In this document: positions 1-12,000 of the stretch, piece after piece | Numbering within the stretch: position 1 is the stretch's first letter | How the letters are laid out: the number at the start of each line of letters is the position of its first letter | DNA from: Phoronis australis | Taxonomy: Eukaryota; Phoronida; Phoronidae | Direction: 5' to 3' | NCBI GenBank assembly: GCA_002633005.1 | Contig: NMRA01000316.1 | Span: forward strand, 395,052 to 442,202 | DNA length: 47,151 nucleotides | Translations under genes and position numbers: made by a program | Notes under the pieces: model-generated | Told to the model about the DNA's origin: nothing | What the model saw: the letters and a program-made list of their open reading frames with translations, nothing else | Database searches by the model: none

Positions 1-596
1 ACTTCATCGATTTTCGTGGGAGAAAAACGCTTGTTTTCAGAATTTTACGAGGAATTTGTTGATGAATCTTTTACATGTTATTGAAAAAGGCGAAAATACA
101 AACGCGCGAGTCATATTTCTTCAGGCAGCCCTTAGCGGCTTCACGGGCAATAAAATGTAATCGACCGAATAGATTCGTCGACCACAGATTTACCCTGTGG
201 TTTTTCCGCTTGATCCCAGACCGCCCCGAGTTGCTCCAGCATCCATCTCGGGGCGGTCTCTCACGAGGGTTTAGCGTTATGGCTTAATGAATATTTAAGT
301 CCAAGTTCACGCATATGCGATCATGAGATTCAGCAGAATTCTAAGTTCAGGTACAACAGCACTACATCCACTGATGCGCTGATCATGTCTCAAGTAATTT
401 AGCAAAATGCCACTTCCTTCCAAGACTAGAAATCACTTCTACTCTGAGCAATTAGGACAAGTTGACTGAGACGAGTTAAATAACGACGAGTCCCAAAAGT
501 AACTTCTTCAGCAGAATACGGCTTTATAGCACATTTAACACTCACCAAGAGAGTTGCTAACGTAGATACAGCAAGGCCATTTTTATGTGCACCTAC
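1..596. other. Left edge: downstream intron of the DFPase-like gene
   Basis: No coding exon is recognisable on either strand here. The DFPase-like exon that ends at 597 is followed on the minus strand by a good donor (AG|GTAGGT), so this stretch should be the 5' part of the next intron. I looked on the minus strand for the expected C-terminal blades of the propeller and did not find them. They probably lie to the left of the window. Confidence 0.55.
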
Positions 597-1098
597 CTGG
601 GCGAGACCCCCACACCCGCTTAGTGACCAGGTCAATTTGGCCAGGCCCTGTTATGTTGTATGCCCAGAGTTTCCTCGTTACAAATTCGGTCACGAACAAT
701 ACTTCAGGGGTTCCATTCGCGGAATGCTGCACAGCAATGCCATTACTGTATTGGAACCCCGTGTCTAATTTGGTCAATTTCTTGTTCTTTACGATATAGC
801 TATATATAGAACCATTGACGGAATCAATAAACCCATCTTTATATGGAGCAGGAGCGATGATACCAACAGGCGCTGTAATCCACATATTTCCTGTGTAGTC
901 GATGGCTACGTCATTGAAACCTTGGATGGGTTCATTTGAGGAGTCGTGGGTCATCATTTGTCGAACTTCGCCATCTGGTGTTATTTTCAGCAGTCCCAGC
1001 CGTAGGTCGGTGACCCACAAGTTACCTTCTTGGTCAGCATCAGCGCCATTGGGCATGGAATGATAGTTGTTTATCTTAGGCTCAACGAAAACTGAAAC
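597..1098 (-). CDS. DFPase-like exon 2 (middle blades)
   Basis: 502 bases between a clear acceptor (pyrimidine tract then CAG before 1098) and the donor AG|GTAGGT at 597. It encodes about 167 residues, with the family motifs DLRLGLL, GFNDVAIDY, ITAPVG, YSNGIAV and KLWAYNI in order. It ends after one base of a Gly codon, so a phase-1 downstream exon is expected. Confidence 0.85.
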
Positions 1099-4000
1099 CT
1101 GCAACAGCAAAGTATGCATTCCCGAGTGCCCAGAAGAGGGAAGTTACATGTTTCGAGCCGGAGCGCATCTACAAGGCAAGTTTGAGTGCGACAAACTGAT
1201 AGCTGCAGTGCAAAGACGTATAATAACCAACTTCTTGTTTATTCCACGATACAATCTTGCCTTGTCTAAGCTCACTGCATGTGAACTCTCGCCGAGATCT
1301 AGAGCATCCACAAGTTATCACACGAGGTAGTTGTTAGCAATTTACCATGATACTATCGCTCAGGCCTAGAGAAACACTTCACACTAGAAGTCGAGGATTC
1401 TGAAATGGCACACGCTACGAAAATAAATTTAAAAGTGCGATGATGAGATGTGTATGTACATGAGTGTAGTGGGAGGGTGCAGCGCAGTGTGCAACGACAT
1501 GCAGTGATAGGGAGTCCCTAACTAACACGAGAGTGAGGCTCTCTGGAAGTGTATGAGGTGCGACACTGAGGTGCCATGAAGTACATACTGTGGTAACTAC
1601 GAGTCGGGGTACTAATGGAGGGATAAAAATACATGTAGGTAATGGGAATGGCTATGGTCCGATGGACAATTTTATAGAATGTAGAAAGTTTGAAGAGGTA
1701 GCGGCAAAATTTGAGGGTTTGCTAGTAATGATTCGATCATTTCACTGACTGGGGATGTAGGGTATTGTGTTATCTATTCAGAGTAATATAATCTTGCAGC
1801 TCGTTGCTGCACCATTTCAATCTTGTTCAGTGATAAGAGCTTTTGTGTGGGGTGACCATGCTGTTGAGCAGTACTGTGGCTAGTTTTGGTTGGACCAGAG
1901 CGGCATAGTAAGCTAAGTTCCTAAATTTTCTGGGAAGTGCGTAGCACAATGTTGAATATTTAATGTCTGAGCGTTGATTTTGGTTGAAAATTTAATCGAA
2001 ATTAATCATGTTCCCATCCTTTGGTACATACCTGTGTTCTAGGCCTAATTCTTGTTGGCATTCGTGGTTTGTAGTTATCACTGGCAGTTATTGAGACAAA
2101 CGTAGGAACGCAGTGGCGGATTTAGAGGGGAGGGGCAAGGGGGACATGACCACTCTAAAATTCTCCCAGATTACATGTGTCAGTTCTGGGCTGGGTGCAA
2201 ATGTCTGACGGGTAAAATCCTGGCTAATACTCTTCCTTGCCCCCCAACTCAAAATCCTGGGTCCGTCCCTGGAAAGGGGTCATATAGACTAGGGAGATAT
2301 GCCACTGCGAGATATTTTGTTGTTGTCAGCAGATGTACGTGTATAACGAGTGTGATCAATTAGAGATACTGACATGTTGTTGAGTTTGGTGGGATAAATG
2401 ATTTTTGATTATGGGCTGCGACATAATTTCAAAGAAATCTTGAAGTTTACGGCTTAATAGACCAATACGATTTACGTTGAGATCGCCGGCAACAATGGGG
2501 TCTTTGTAATGTGTGTTTGATTTAATAATGACATAAATTTATCTAAAACATGTATGTGTCTGTCAGGAGTTGCAGGGGGTTTGTAAATATTTGCAATAGC
2601 TATGCGTTTATTGTCTATCTTGATATGATACAGTAAGCATTCATTCATGTACGTTTTAGGATTGTACGGGACGTCTTTTTATAAACACTATGTATGTAAC
2701 TAGTCCTTGAGTAATATATAATCTATCGAGTAACCTTTAAACTCCTTGTCCTATAGTTCTCTAGATTAAATGGTGAGTAATTATCAGTTGTTGACATCCA
2801 TAATTCATGAACGCAGGTGACATCGATAAAAGTTAATTATTGCTTGAAAATGATTAGGATTGGCTCTAAAAAGATCGAATTTTTGCGTTGAGCCTCTGAA
2901 TATTGACACCCAGTAACTCGAGTTCGATCTTTATATAATTGCAAAAAATCTTGTGTCAAGCCTCCAGTTCAGTAAGGCTAGGAAATCGCTAAAAAGCAAA
3001 ACTTCGCGAGATTACGTGAGATATTGTCGTGCTTTTTCAATGAAAACACGTGACTTTGGCTAGATTTTAGCTAGGTTCTACTAGCGTAGGTCCTAGCGCT
3101 ACGTACTGAACGCTAAAATCTATCCAAAGTCACGTGTTCTCATTTAAAACACACGGCAATATCTCACGTAATCTCACGAAGTCTTGCTTGCGAGGACCTA
3201 GCGTTACTGAACGGGAGGCTGATATAGCTCATTGGATAGAATGACGCCTTGTGACCCGTGACGTACATGTACGCGACTGCACTAAGAAACAAACGACTAA
3301 TAATCTGCTACTGTGAACAACGGACACGAAAGATTCAGTCCGAAGCAACCGACGACGGACAATCCAACGGTTCTCGATGTGAAATATCTAGCGAATTTTA
3401 AAGCAACGCATGAGTAGGCATTGTCGTTCATACCCTTAGTTCATGTGCAGACAGACTTTCTGCATTTGGAACGAATTAACTTATAGTTGCATACACTGTA
3501 TATCAAAACGATTAACAGGTGGAACATCATCTAAATGTGTCATCCCCTATAATATCGCATAATATATTATGATATAATAAGTTATTAACAAAACTGTAAT
3601 TGCGCGCGAACGCTTTAAATTAGTAGGCCTACCCTGGCCTCTGGCGGGTCACATGCACGGGTTTAAAAACCGAACGATCGCCGCAAAAGTAAAAAATTAA
3701 TGTTCAATCAACAGTTTCTATTCAGATAAAGTTTGAGTCTAATACTGGAATAAAAACATACAAAAATTAGCGACGTTGCGTTCGCATCTCGCGTACTTCA
3801 GCTTGGCTTGTGACGTTATCGTTATTCTGGCCAATTGGTGGCGGTTTGACCAGACGGGGCGGCATTGACGTCAGACTACACCATCCCATACGCCAGACAA
3901 AGCGAATCTTAAACCGCCTCTTTTATTTAAAGAAGGACTCTCAATGCGCTCATGGAGAGCTTCCTTTACACCCCTTCTGAATCAGTCTTCCTCACAGTCA

Positions 4001-6065
4001 AGGATATAGTGACATCATTGGTATTGAAATCATGTCCAGTGGCACACAGGTGGCTACAATAGCAGAATCATAAGTGTCCCCGTAACTAGGACGACGATGT
4101 TGTGACATACGCATTTTTATGGACTGTTTCGTTTCACCAATGTAACTGTCTGAGCACTGGGGATCCTTACACTAAACACCATAGACAACACATGATTTAT
4201 TACCCTTGGTAGTTTTGTCCTTGACATTAATCAGTTGGCTGCGGAGAGAATAAAAAAACAGTTTGTGGCTGATAGAAAAGTCAAATTGTCTAAATGCCCT
4301 CTTGAGGCGGTCAGAAGGACCCTGGATGTAGGGAATCATCCAAGAAGTGAATGTTACCTGAGCTGTATGTTGACACTTGCTGTCCTTTGTAAAAATTATC
4401 CTGATGATGTCTAACGAATAGACGAAACGTTGATTGAACAAGAACTTTTATTTGTGCTGCTATCGTCCGGTTTTTAATCTTACTATGGCCAAAACAGATT
4501 TAATTCGCTACACAGGTAAATGACGTTCATTAGTTGTCCGTTAAAAAAATAAACTTCATTCGGCAAGACACCCAAAGTATTCATGTTGTATAAAAAACAT
4601 TGCAGGCGGTCCGATACCTGAATAGCATAGAACGTGCACAGGCCACATACAGCTGTAGGTCGTGCACACTGCACAAAACACCTGATTCAAAACTCATGAG
4701 AACCCTCTAATGTAAAAATGTCATATAACTTCAGCTACAAAGTTTTTATCTATCCATGGAAGGATGCTGGAGGCCAACGAGCAATGCCCGCGAATGGTCA
4801 AAAGAGTCCTTTATAATTTATCTTCTCGCACATTTAAAAGGCGGACATGTATTGGAGACAAATAGGCTAGAGTAATACCCGGTGTTTTATTGCAATCTGG
4901 TGTCCACGAGAAGCTTTGTGGCAATCTCCACGATTCATTAATTTCAACTGGCTTAATTATGAGAGGACTGTCCCAGTTACAGTAGTTACACGTCTGGACA
5001 AGACGCCGGCGCATGCGCGCACGGGGGGGGGGGGGNGGGGGGGGGGGGGGTTCGGCGAGAGCTCGAATGAGCCCCCCATTTGGCGACGTGGGCAAAAGGT
5101 CCGCCTCTGAGAAACAAAAAGACCGAGAAAATGAGACAAAAATCCACTAAATAAACATAAACGCGCAACTCACAGTGGCGGTGCACCTGCTTTTTTTGGT
5201 CCACCCGCTTTCTTGTTACCGAAAGGTCCACAACGTCAGGAATTCTAGCCACCCATATTGAAGGCTGGGTGCGCGCATGCGCCGTACTAAATTTTATATC
5301 GTAAAACAATTCCTTCTTTTAACACAAATTACAGTAATCGCTTACGATCATTTACTTAAATGCGCGTTAATTATAATGATCCTTACGCCAGCTTTTGTTG
5401 TTCTTTTTCTAATCAATTTTTTTTTCTTCAGCGGCATCTTTCACGCACGTAATTTCTTCTGCTATTTATGCTTGGCGCTACATGTACTGATTGGTCTTGA
5501 CCCAAAACTCAACCACGTATCTCCCCAATTCAAACGTTTATTTTCGCAGTATGTTTGACCTCCGTCGCTTACATTAAGTTTGTTATTTTGGTCATTTGTT
5601 TTGATGGGAGGTTTTGCAATTCATACGTAACTATTCCCGCGGCAAGACAACACACGGCGTGACTGCACAGACAATTTAAATGCGCCAGTTGACCGAAGGG
5701 GTGCAAAAATAAGCGCGTCAATGATTTTTCTTGCACTCATGACGCAGAGCGCGGCCCTGAAAACAACCTTGTTCATAACATTTAACTTAATAGTTAAATG
5801 TGTTCGTGTTCCAGAATAACAGTACATGAAATAGTTGGCTTACCGCATTCTTTTCCAGATCAACCTTCAATACTCCACCTCGCTCAGGGGAGGCCTCAGG
5901 TTTTGGTGACATCACGTACAATTCACCATTTTTCTTAAATACCGGACCCTCTAACCAGCCATCTTGGTATTTACTGGCTACAACTTTTGTTATTTGTGGA
6001 CGAAAACAGTAGGCAAAAGGCTGAGAAATCAAGATCAGCAGCAGCCGGCTCAACGTTTTGGTCAT
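597..6065 (-). CDS. DFPase/SMP-30-like calcium-dependent hydrolase, partial gene (exons 1-2)
   Basis: Partial gene, join(6065..5844, 1098..597) on the minus strand, about 242 residues. It resembles squid diisopropyl-fluorophosphatase and the SMP-30/gluconolactonase/drp35 family: six-bladed beta propellers with a central catalytic calcium that hydrolyse phosphoesters or lactones. The start at 6065 opens a hydrophobic signal peptide (about residues 5-19), so the product is probably secreted. Calcium-ligand positions known for DFPase can be placed: Glu39 in EGPVF, Asn136 in GFNDVAIDY, Asn193 in YSNGIAV. The exons meet in phase 0 across a 4.7-kb intron. The family is about 310 residues, so roughly a third (the blades with the catalytic Asp and His) is missing at the window edge. 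The in-frame ATG at 6254 is less likely because it would bury the signal peptide. The natural substrate is unknown; family assignment is firm, DFPase versus lactonase is not. Confidence 0.85.
2111..2271 (+). mobile_element. hAT-like MITE, family H, copy 1
   Basis: 161 bp, starting CAGTGGCGGATTTAG and ending near-complementary (CTGGGTCCGTCCCTG). Terminal CAG...CTG with a GGCGGAT core is the common end of many non-autonomous hAT elements. Four further copies are at 22269, 24497, 31539 and 41999. No convincing 8-bp target duplication remains. Confidence 0.7.
2959..3220. mobile_element. Foldback MITE, family F, copy 1
   Basis: Long imperfect inverted repeat. It starts AGCCTCCAGTTCAGTAAGGC and ends with the complement (TTACTGAACGGGAGGCT). 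The arms share blocks such as AGATTACGTGAGATATT and CACGTGACTTTGGC, so the whole element can fold into one hairpin. Related copies are at 18061 and 39799, with a partial copy near 18437. Confidence 0.75.
3871..4441 (-). mobile_element. Penelope-like retroelement remnant (C-terminal GIY-YIG region)
   Basis: Reading the minus strand from 4441, a PYIQGPSDRLKR-type linker is followed by a VVYGV box, an in-frame stop, and then YIGETKQS with a downstream QHRR, which matches the GIY-YIG endonuclease of Penelope-like elements. Further on, in another frame, come GHDFNTNDV and EALHERIESPSLNKRGG, the usual tail of these proteins, ending at a stop at 3871-3873. At least one stop and two frameshifts show the copy is dead. 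The reverse transcriptase domain is absent, as in 5'-truncated insertions. Confidence 0.75.
5008..5283 (+). mobile_element. GCATGCGC-ended MITE, family G, copy 1
   Basis: 276 bp with perfect terminal inverted repeats GGCGCATGCGCGCAC. It contains a poly-G run with an N at 5036 and an internal block CTGAGAAACAAAAAG shared with copies near 22354, 38243, 40494 and 41150. The N in the poly-G run is probably a base-calling failure. Confidence 0.7.
5844..6065 (-). CDS. DFPase-like exon 1 (signal peptide and first blade)
   Basis: 74 codons from ATG at 6065-6063 to the donor GCG|GTAAGC. It encodes a short basic N terminus, a leucine-rich signal core, and the EGPVF box with the predicted calcium ligand Glu39. 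It ends at a codon boundary. Confidence 0.8.
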
Positions 6066-8892
6066 GATTTTGCCCGAGAGATAGCGATACAACGTCTGTC
6101 TACTGCGACAACTAAAATATTCGCGTACAGTACGGTACAAAACCCAATAACATCCGCAAATAACGATGTCTTGTGTATTTTTTAAAGTAATGTCGTGTTT
6201 AGTTTTGGTCAGCTTTTCATTTACATTTCGTAGTTGAATGAAAATTGATATCAACTGAAAGCCTCGCTAGTTCAGTTCGGCCACGCTGTCTTATTCGGTC
6301 CATTTTTGGCTGACGCTGTAACGTATTGTAAACAAAAATGGGTGGACGGGTCAAATCCGAAAGGAACAATAGATCTCACAAAAGTGTCGTCCACACAAAG
6401 ACTTGCCCTAGGACAAGCTACTCGTCGAACGAGTTTTTGCTAGGTTTTCGGAATGTCTCGACGCTATTTAAACTAGTGCAACTTGCCCCACTGGTGACAA
6501 CTTACTCCACCTTTTTCGAGGTAGGGTAACTTGTTCTAGGGCAACTTGAGCCACGCTGTGTGGCCGCAAACCTGCTGCGGTTACATACAGTACATTTATA
6601 GACAGGTCTTCTTTTACGCGCCGTATTCGCATCAACTGTTCATTGTCATGAAGCCTTTTCATAATCACTTACTGTAACTGAACGAAGCGTCAAATGTAAT
6701 TGGTGAACCGTTCATACTAGTCTCGGTAGTTATGGTATAGAAGTAAACGATAGGTGACGCTGTCGTCACGGAATTAATTGCAAGGTAATTGTGATGTATG
6801 GCGGGTTTTTTTCATTTCTGTCATACATGTAGATGGTCGTATGGTATGCAGATTCCCTCTAAACGACGACTAATGGGTCCAAAGCAAGGCAATAAATATG
6901 GGTCATATCTTAACCTATGAAAGATGAAGAATAAAAATTTTCACTTTTCAGGCAGTAAACTACATGTATGAACGAAAAGGTGAAGTCCGCAGCCGCTAGA
7001 AAACGAATATAATACGGGATACGTTGATTTAGGAATCTGTTCGTGGAATATTGTTGAATGACTCTGAAACTGGGTAACAAGACCGGGAGTTGGAAATTAG
7101 ATGTAGGAAATTGTCGGTAGATCATTGATGAATGATTATTTGAATGAATAACAGGTTTATTAACTTGAGATTTCGCGCTTTATGAGGCCTGCTGTGTGTT
7201 GGACATCACAGAGGCTTCCCTGTGGACCGTCTTGTGGGTCTGACATCAGCCGGTGATTTTTGTTTCATTTTTTGCTGTTCATACCTGCTTCAAGGGAACG
7301 AAACCCCTAACCGTAATGGGAGATTCCGCAGCCGTATAAACTGGCAAAAACACAACAGCAGGAAAGTAAAACGGTTATACACCTTGTTTTTCTCAATTTA
7401 AAGATTAATGCGACTCGGGATATCGAGCTTACTTGAAGACGAGGTGCCTCTGGAAAACGCACAGAAACAACACTCAGTGAAAACAAACAAAGCTACTATT
7501 TAATCATCTTTTAATCAACGATAAATCCAGATGCACAAAATCAAACATGTCAAATTTAAGAAACCTAACAGATATTTAGAATTTAAAATATCACTTTGTA
7601 ATTATAAAAAAACAACTTAATTTTTCAATCACCCATATGAAGCTAAGTACAGTGAAAATAAAGAAACGCAGAGCGTTGATAGAGCAAACCGCGTGCATCT
7701 CACACCGGCTCAGCGAAGTTATACAAGGGGTAGTAATTTGTTCAAACATCTTCCGCAATAAAGGGAGCATTGCTGTTAAAGTTAATAACCGCTAAGTGGT
7801 GAAAAGCAAGTCAGAAATGCTGACCTCAATAGGAACATGAATCTTCATTGGAGGATAGGGAGACGGCAAAAAAGAACTGAAAATTTTCATAACTAACCTT
7901 AAAAGGTTTTCTGCCAATAAACATGATCAATACGTGGTATACAACAGATAAAATCCATCCAAAAATGAGACGGTTTCATAGCATATTTAAGAGAAATCCA
8001 TTCGCTAAATTCCAGTACAATCCGTTCATGGAACTTCAAACACACAAAAAACTGAAATCATCAGTACATGTATAGGACACCAAAGTAGCAGAAAAGACCT
8101 GAAAGTCGTCGTCATCTATTGTTACATTCATAAATTGCGCTTGTACAAACATCCTGTAAGAGTTCAGGAGAAACAGCTGTGGACTCGAGAAAAAAAAAGT
8201 CACTTGGAAGGGGGGGGGGGGGGTAGACTNGTCAAACCGTCCAGAGATTATTGTCAGTCGTGCTATTCCCAATAGGGACACAACGATCCCTATAATGGTT
8301 TGTCCGATAGAGAAAACGACTTGAAAATGATACAATGGCCACTGCCGTATTGTGGAGCCTTTTTTCGCGGCCTTTTTTACCCAAGTGGTTCGCACATTGG
8401 CGCATGCGCCTTGGTTTCGCCCAGATAATGTCCCCTGCATAGGCCCATACATTAATTCGAAGCAAATAGGCCCACTGGTTTTACTGCCGCTGTGCCTCCT
8501 AGTGGCATATTTATGTTTGCCTCTGTGCTTTTGGAGTTCCTTTAGCGTATTTTCAAGAAATTTTGTAAATAATTTTGCACTACCCCAGGCATTATTTCGG
8601 ATGTACATCACATGTACAGTGTGTATGGACATCCATCTGAAATAATCATAATGCCTTTTTCTCCGTTCTTTTTACGAAATTGGTCCACATATTCACCACC
8701 TAGTGTATTCATTAGTGAGGCTTAGGTACAAACAGTATGGAATAGTATCTTTTTACCTAGTTACATCTATAACAGAGATCATTAAAAAAATTTAGGGTCA
8801 TTCAGTGACCCTTATCTAAGAGCGAAAGTATTGGAATATAGTGAACTCTAGCCGCCCTGTTGACACCGGTTATTTCACCAAAACACGTCCGG
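6066..8892. other. Intergenic region between the two enzyme genes
   Basis: This should hold the promoter of the DFPase-like gene near 6066 and the 3' UTR of the carotenoid oxygenase near 8892. I see no coding exon. A poly-G run at about 8210-8223 with an N at 8230 is the only notable local feature. 8465-8580 shows weak similarity to 23366-23470, perhaps an old dispersed repeat. Confidence 0.4.
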
Positions 8893-9059
8893 TCATTCTG
8901 TCTCTGCCTTTGGTATATAGATTTCATGATTCAGCGGCGGCACACGGACACCTACAGGTAGCACTGCCCTTGCTATTTCCTTCATAGAGGTCGCGTCTAG
9001 TATTAACATGTAGTCCGGCTGATCATCGATACCGACAATAACAGACGACAACAGAATGC
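8893..9059 (-). CDS. Carotenoid oxygenase exon 11 (C terminus, fourth iron ligand)
   Basis: 167 bases ending at TGA (8895-8893). Encodes GILLSSVIVG, YMLILDATSMKEIARAVLPV and LNHEIYIP; His556 aligns with the last ligand in the family's FHGLF box. The box is altered, with Glu-Ile-Tyr replacing Gly-Leu-Phe. Confidence 0.88.
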
Positions 9060-12000
9060 CTGTAACATATTTCCAGTTACTATAGTTATAGTTGGTTGAT
9101 AATGTTATGTCAGAAGGGCCTCCATTATTCTAACCTAGACTTTTATCATACACTTAAGTATAAAATACATGTAGTATGCAATGAAGGTCAACTCAGTTGT
9201 GAAAATTGGCAACAACAGACAACACAACGACTGCAGTGTTCCCAAAATTCAAACAATACTTGAAGAAAGGTGGATTGTTTGGTGAAATATTCATCCCACA
9301 AAACAACGCGAGTTTACTTTGATAATAATAACATAAATTTGTTGTTTTTACAACGGTCGTGATCAGGTGAGGTGTTCAGCGGTGAAATACGAGATTACTT
9401 ACCATCGTCCTCTGCAGACGAATTCGGCGAAGGCACAAACAGCGCCTCCTGTGGATAATGGTTAGCTTCAGCCCGCCACAACGTTTGCTGTTGTGAATTA
9501 ACATCCACCTTGCATATCTATAAGAAATATACCAACTTCAGCGAAATAACGACAAGGTGTATGCATGTACGTTCGTGAATAACTGAGCCCAAGAGGTTTG
9601 TTTGACAGTTGTTATATTTCACTGATGGGAACATCCGCAGTCCCTACCATTAAAACCACTTCAACTCAGTAAACCATGGTACATGTACATTTAAGCCCCT
9701 CTCAGTATATGAAATATAGAGACTGGGACCGGTAACGACAAAAAAAGAAATCCACAAAAAAATCGACAAAATAGCGCACCGCAACTAAATCGTTATAGTG
9801 AGAGTTGTCAATTGACTGAATTAATCAGCCCAGAGGAGGAAAGTGTGTAAGTTTTTTTTTTACAGTTAACATTTCCATCAATAATAATAACACAGTACAA
9901 AGACAAAAAAATTCCCAGTCACAGATCACACGCACACATTTCACCCAAAACTCAATTTCACAAACCAAAAACACCAAATGTACTTTTCTCTATGTACTTC
10001 TTCTTAAAGAGGCACAAAACATACCATCTTTGGAGAAGTATGTCTCCTAATCCATTTTTGGAATAATTATATTTTTCGAATGTGAAAACTGTTATGGATG
10101 GAGTTTCTACTTTCATCTTTCTACAGTATAAAATTATATGCTTTTTGGCCAAAAGAGGGCGCAAGGTACTGAAAATAGAGCATGGGAAATAAAACTGCAA
10201 ATCATGAACTATGAAAGATAAAAATAGCCAAGATATTTGTGTAATTGAAAATACCAATACGCGGCGGTTTTGGAAGTAGTCGATGTGGGGCCGATGGAAT
10301 TATCGAAACCACCAAAAATTAGGAGTATTATCAAAATAAGTAATCGAATCTATTAGATGGTTTAAACATGAAACAAAAAACATAATATGTCACGCACACG
10401 ATGCACGGCAGAGTTTTCAACTAAAAGACTGAAACACGAGTTTTAAAAAATTCTCCGCACGGAAAACTGAAATAATTTTAACCAGAACAGAGATGAAAAA
10501 AACGCTTGCCCCCTGCAATCAACGCAAGCTAGCCGATATTAAGCGCGAACATTCTGAAAAATATTTATGAGTTTCCATTCGGCGTTATCGTATATATACA
10601 TTCATGTAAAGACAAGCTTGCTCAAAGACTTTCCCGCCCTAACTACATTTCGAATAAAATTGAACTGTTTACGAGATCTCGCCAAATCTTGAGGCACTAT
10701 ACTCACTGACGTCATGGTAATTATCCCAATCGTATCTCCCGTTGATTTGATTAAAAAACGTGTAAAATCTTGAGTTTAAAATAAACCAAAATCCCGTTGT
10801 CCACTTTCTGATTGGACGAGTTCACTGCAAAAGTGGTGCTTGAATTGAATTCACAATTGATCTCAATATCAATGACGCATGCGTCAGCTTGGAACTTCGA
10901 AGTCACTCAACATATCTTAATAGACGGTAAGTATACAAGAGGTGTACAAGTTTCCAAACGTGAACAATATCAGGTGGAACTTGAGGTATTTCGATACTTA
11001 ACAAACTCTCTATATGTTAATCTCCGCAAACGCGACCTCTTTCTTGAGTTAGCATGAGCGATCTCGGTAATCCTTATTTAAGACCACTTAAAAACTTCGC
11101 CAATGCCATCTTAGTCCTAGACACGAATTACACGTATATAGTATCAGACTCCAATGCGATTTATGTCCGACGGAAACCGGAATTATGTCGCACTGACCTG
11201 ACAAGCAAGGCAAACTTCACTAAGTCGGTGCTGTGAAAACAAAACTTACCCATATGTTCAACGTTTATGTGGAGCAGGAGGTCAGGATGATTTAATAGGT
11301 TTAAATAAGTTGACTATTACGACAAATGTTCAACGTGTCAGTGGATCTGAGAGGTTTGTGGTTCATACACGACGCATATGATATAGAGGTCAGTGTTGAA
11401 TGACCACAGTAAAGACAAGAAATCTGATATTCGAATTATACGTCTGCATGGCTTCACCCTCGAGAAATATTTTTCGAGTTCCTTAAAAGTTTGTTGGGAA
11501 AATACTAGGGTCGAATTTGTATTTTTGTATGCAGTAAAGTACACGATGACGTCATACGGAAATTGACCACTGCTGTATCTTAAAATTGTAATCCAGGTTA
11601 CCGATGACAATAAAGATTGCAACTCACTGCATTTGTGTGAAACCTTGGTGCCAAAGAAGCGCAGGGGTTGTTACAAAATGATACTTACACATCCTTTTTG
11701 CTGAGACTCGTTACTGTAACCGCCAACAGCGTAGAAATATTGGTACCTTCTGCCATTAACATCAGGGTTCACGCAAGGCTTCTCGAAACCTGCCAAGAAG
11801 AACAATTTGAGCTATGTCAAGCCCAACTATGGAAATGAAAAGTCCCACAGATACACTCTTAATAGCCTCTGTAATTAGATAAACGCCTACAGTAATAGTA
11901 CATGTATGTAACACACGGGATAGATGTACATGTTGAATATCTAATTTGTCTTCAAACCATATGATCGAGTAAGTACAAAACGAGCCAAACATATCATTTC

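Larger units (their letters stand above)
1099..5843 (-). other. 4.7-kb intron of the DFPase-like gene
   Basis: No host coding sequence is seen. The intron holds an hAT-like MITE (2111-2271), a foldback MITE (2959-3220), a Penelope-like remnant (3871-4441) and a GCATGCGC-ended MITE with a poly-G run (5008-5283). Stretches 1099-2110, 2272-2958, 3221-3870 and 5284-5843 show nothing else I can name. Confidence 0.6.

Noticed and set aside
3222-3290. tRNA-like A box (TAGCTCATTGGATAGAATG)
   Set aside because: No matching B box or cloverleaf arms follow at the right distance.
8036-8632. 198-codon minus-strand frame
   Set aside because: It runs through a poly-G stretch and an N, has biased low-complexity composition and no family motif.
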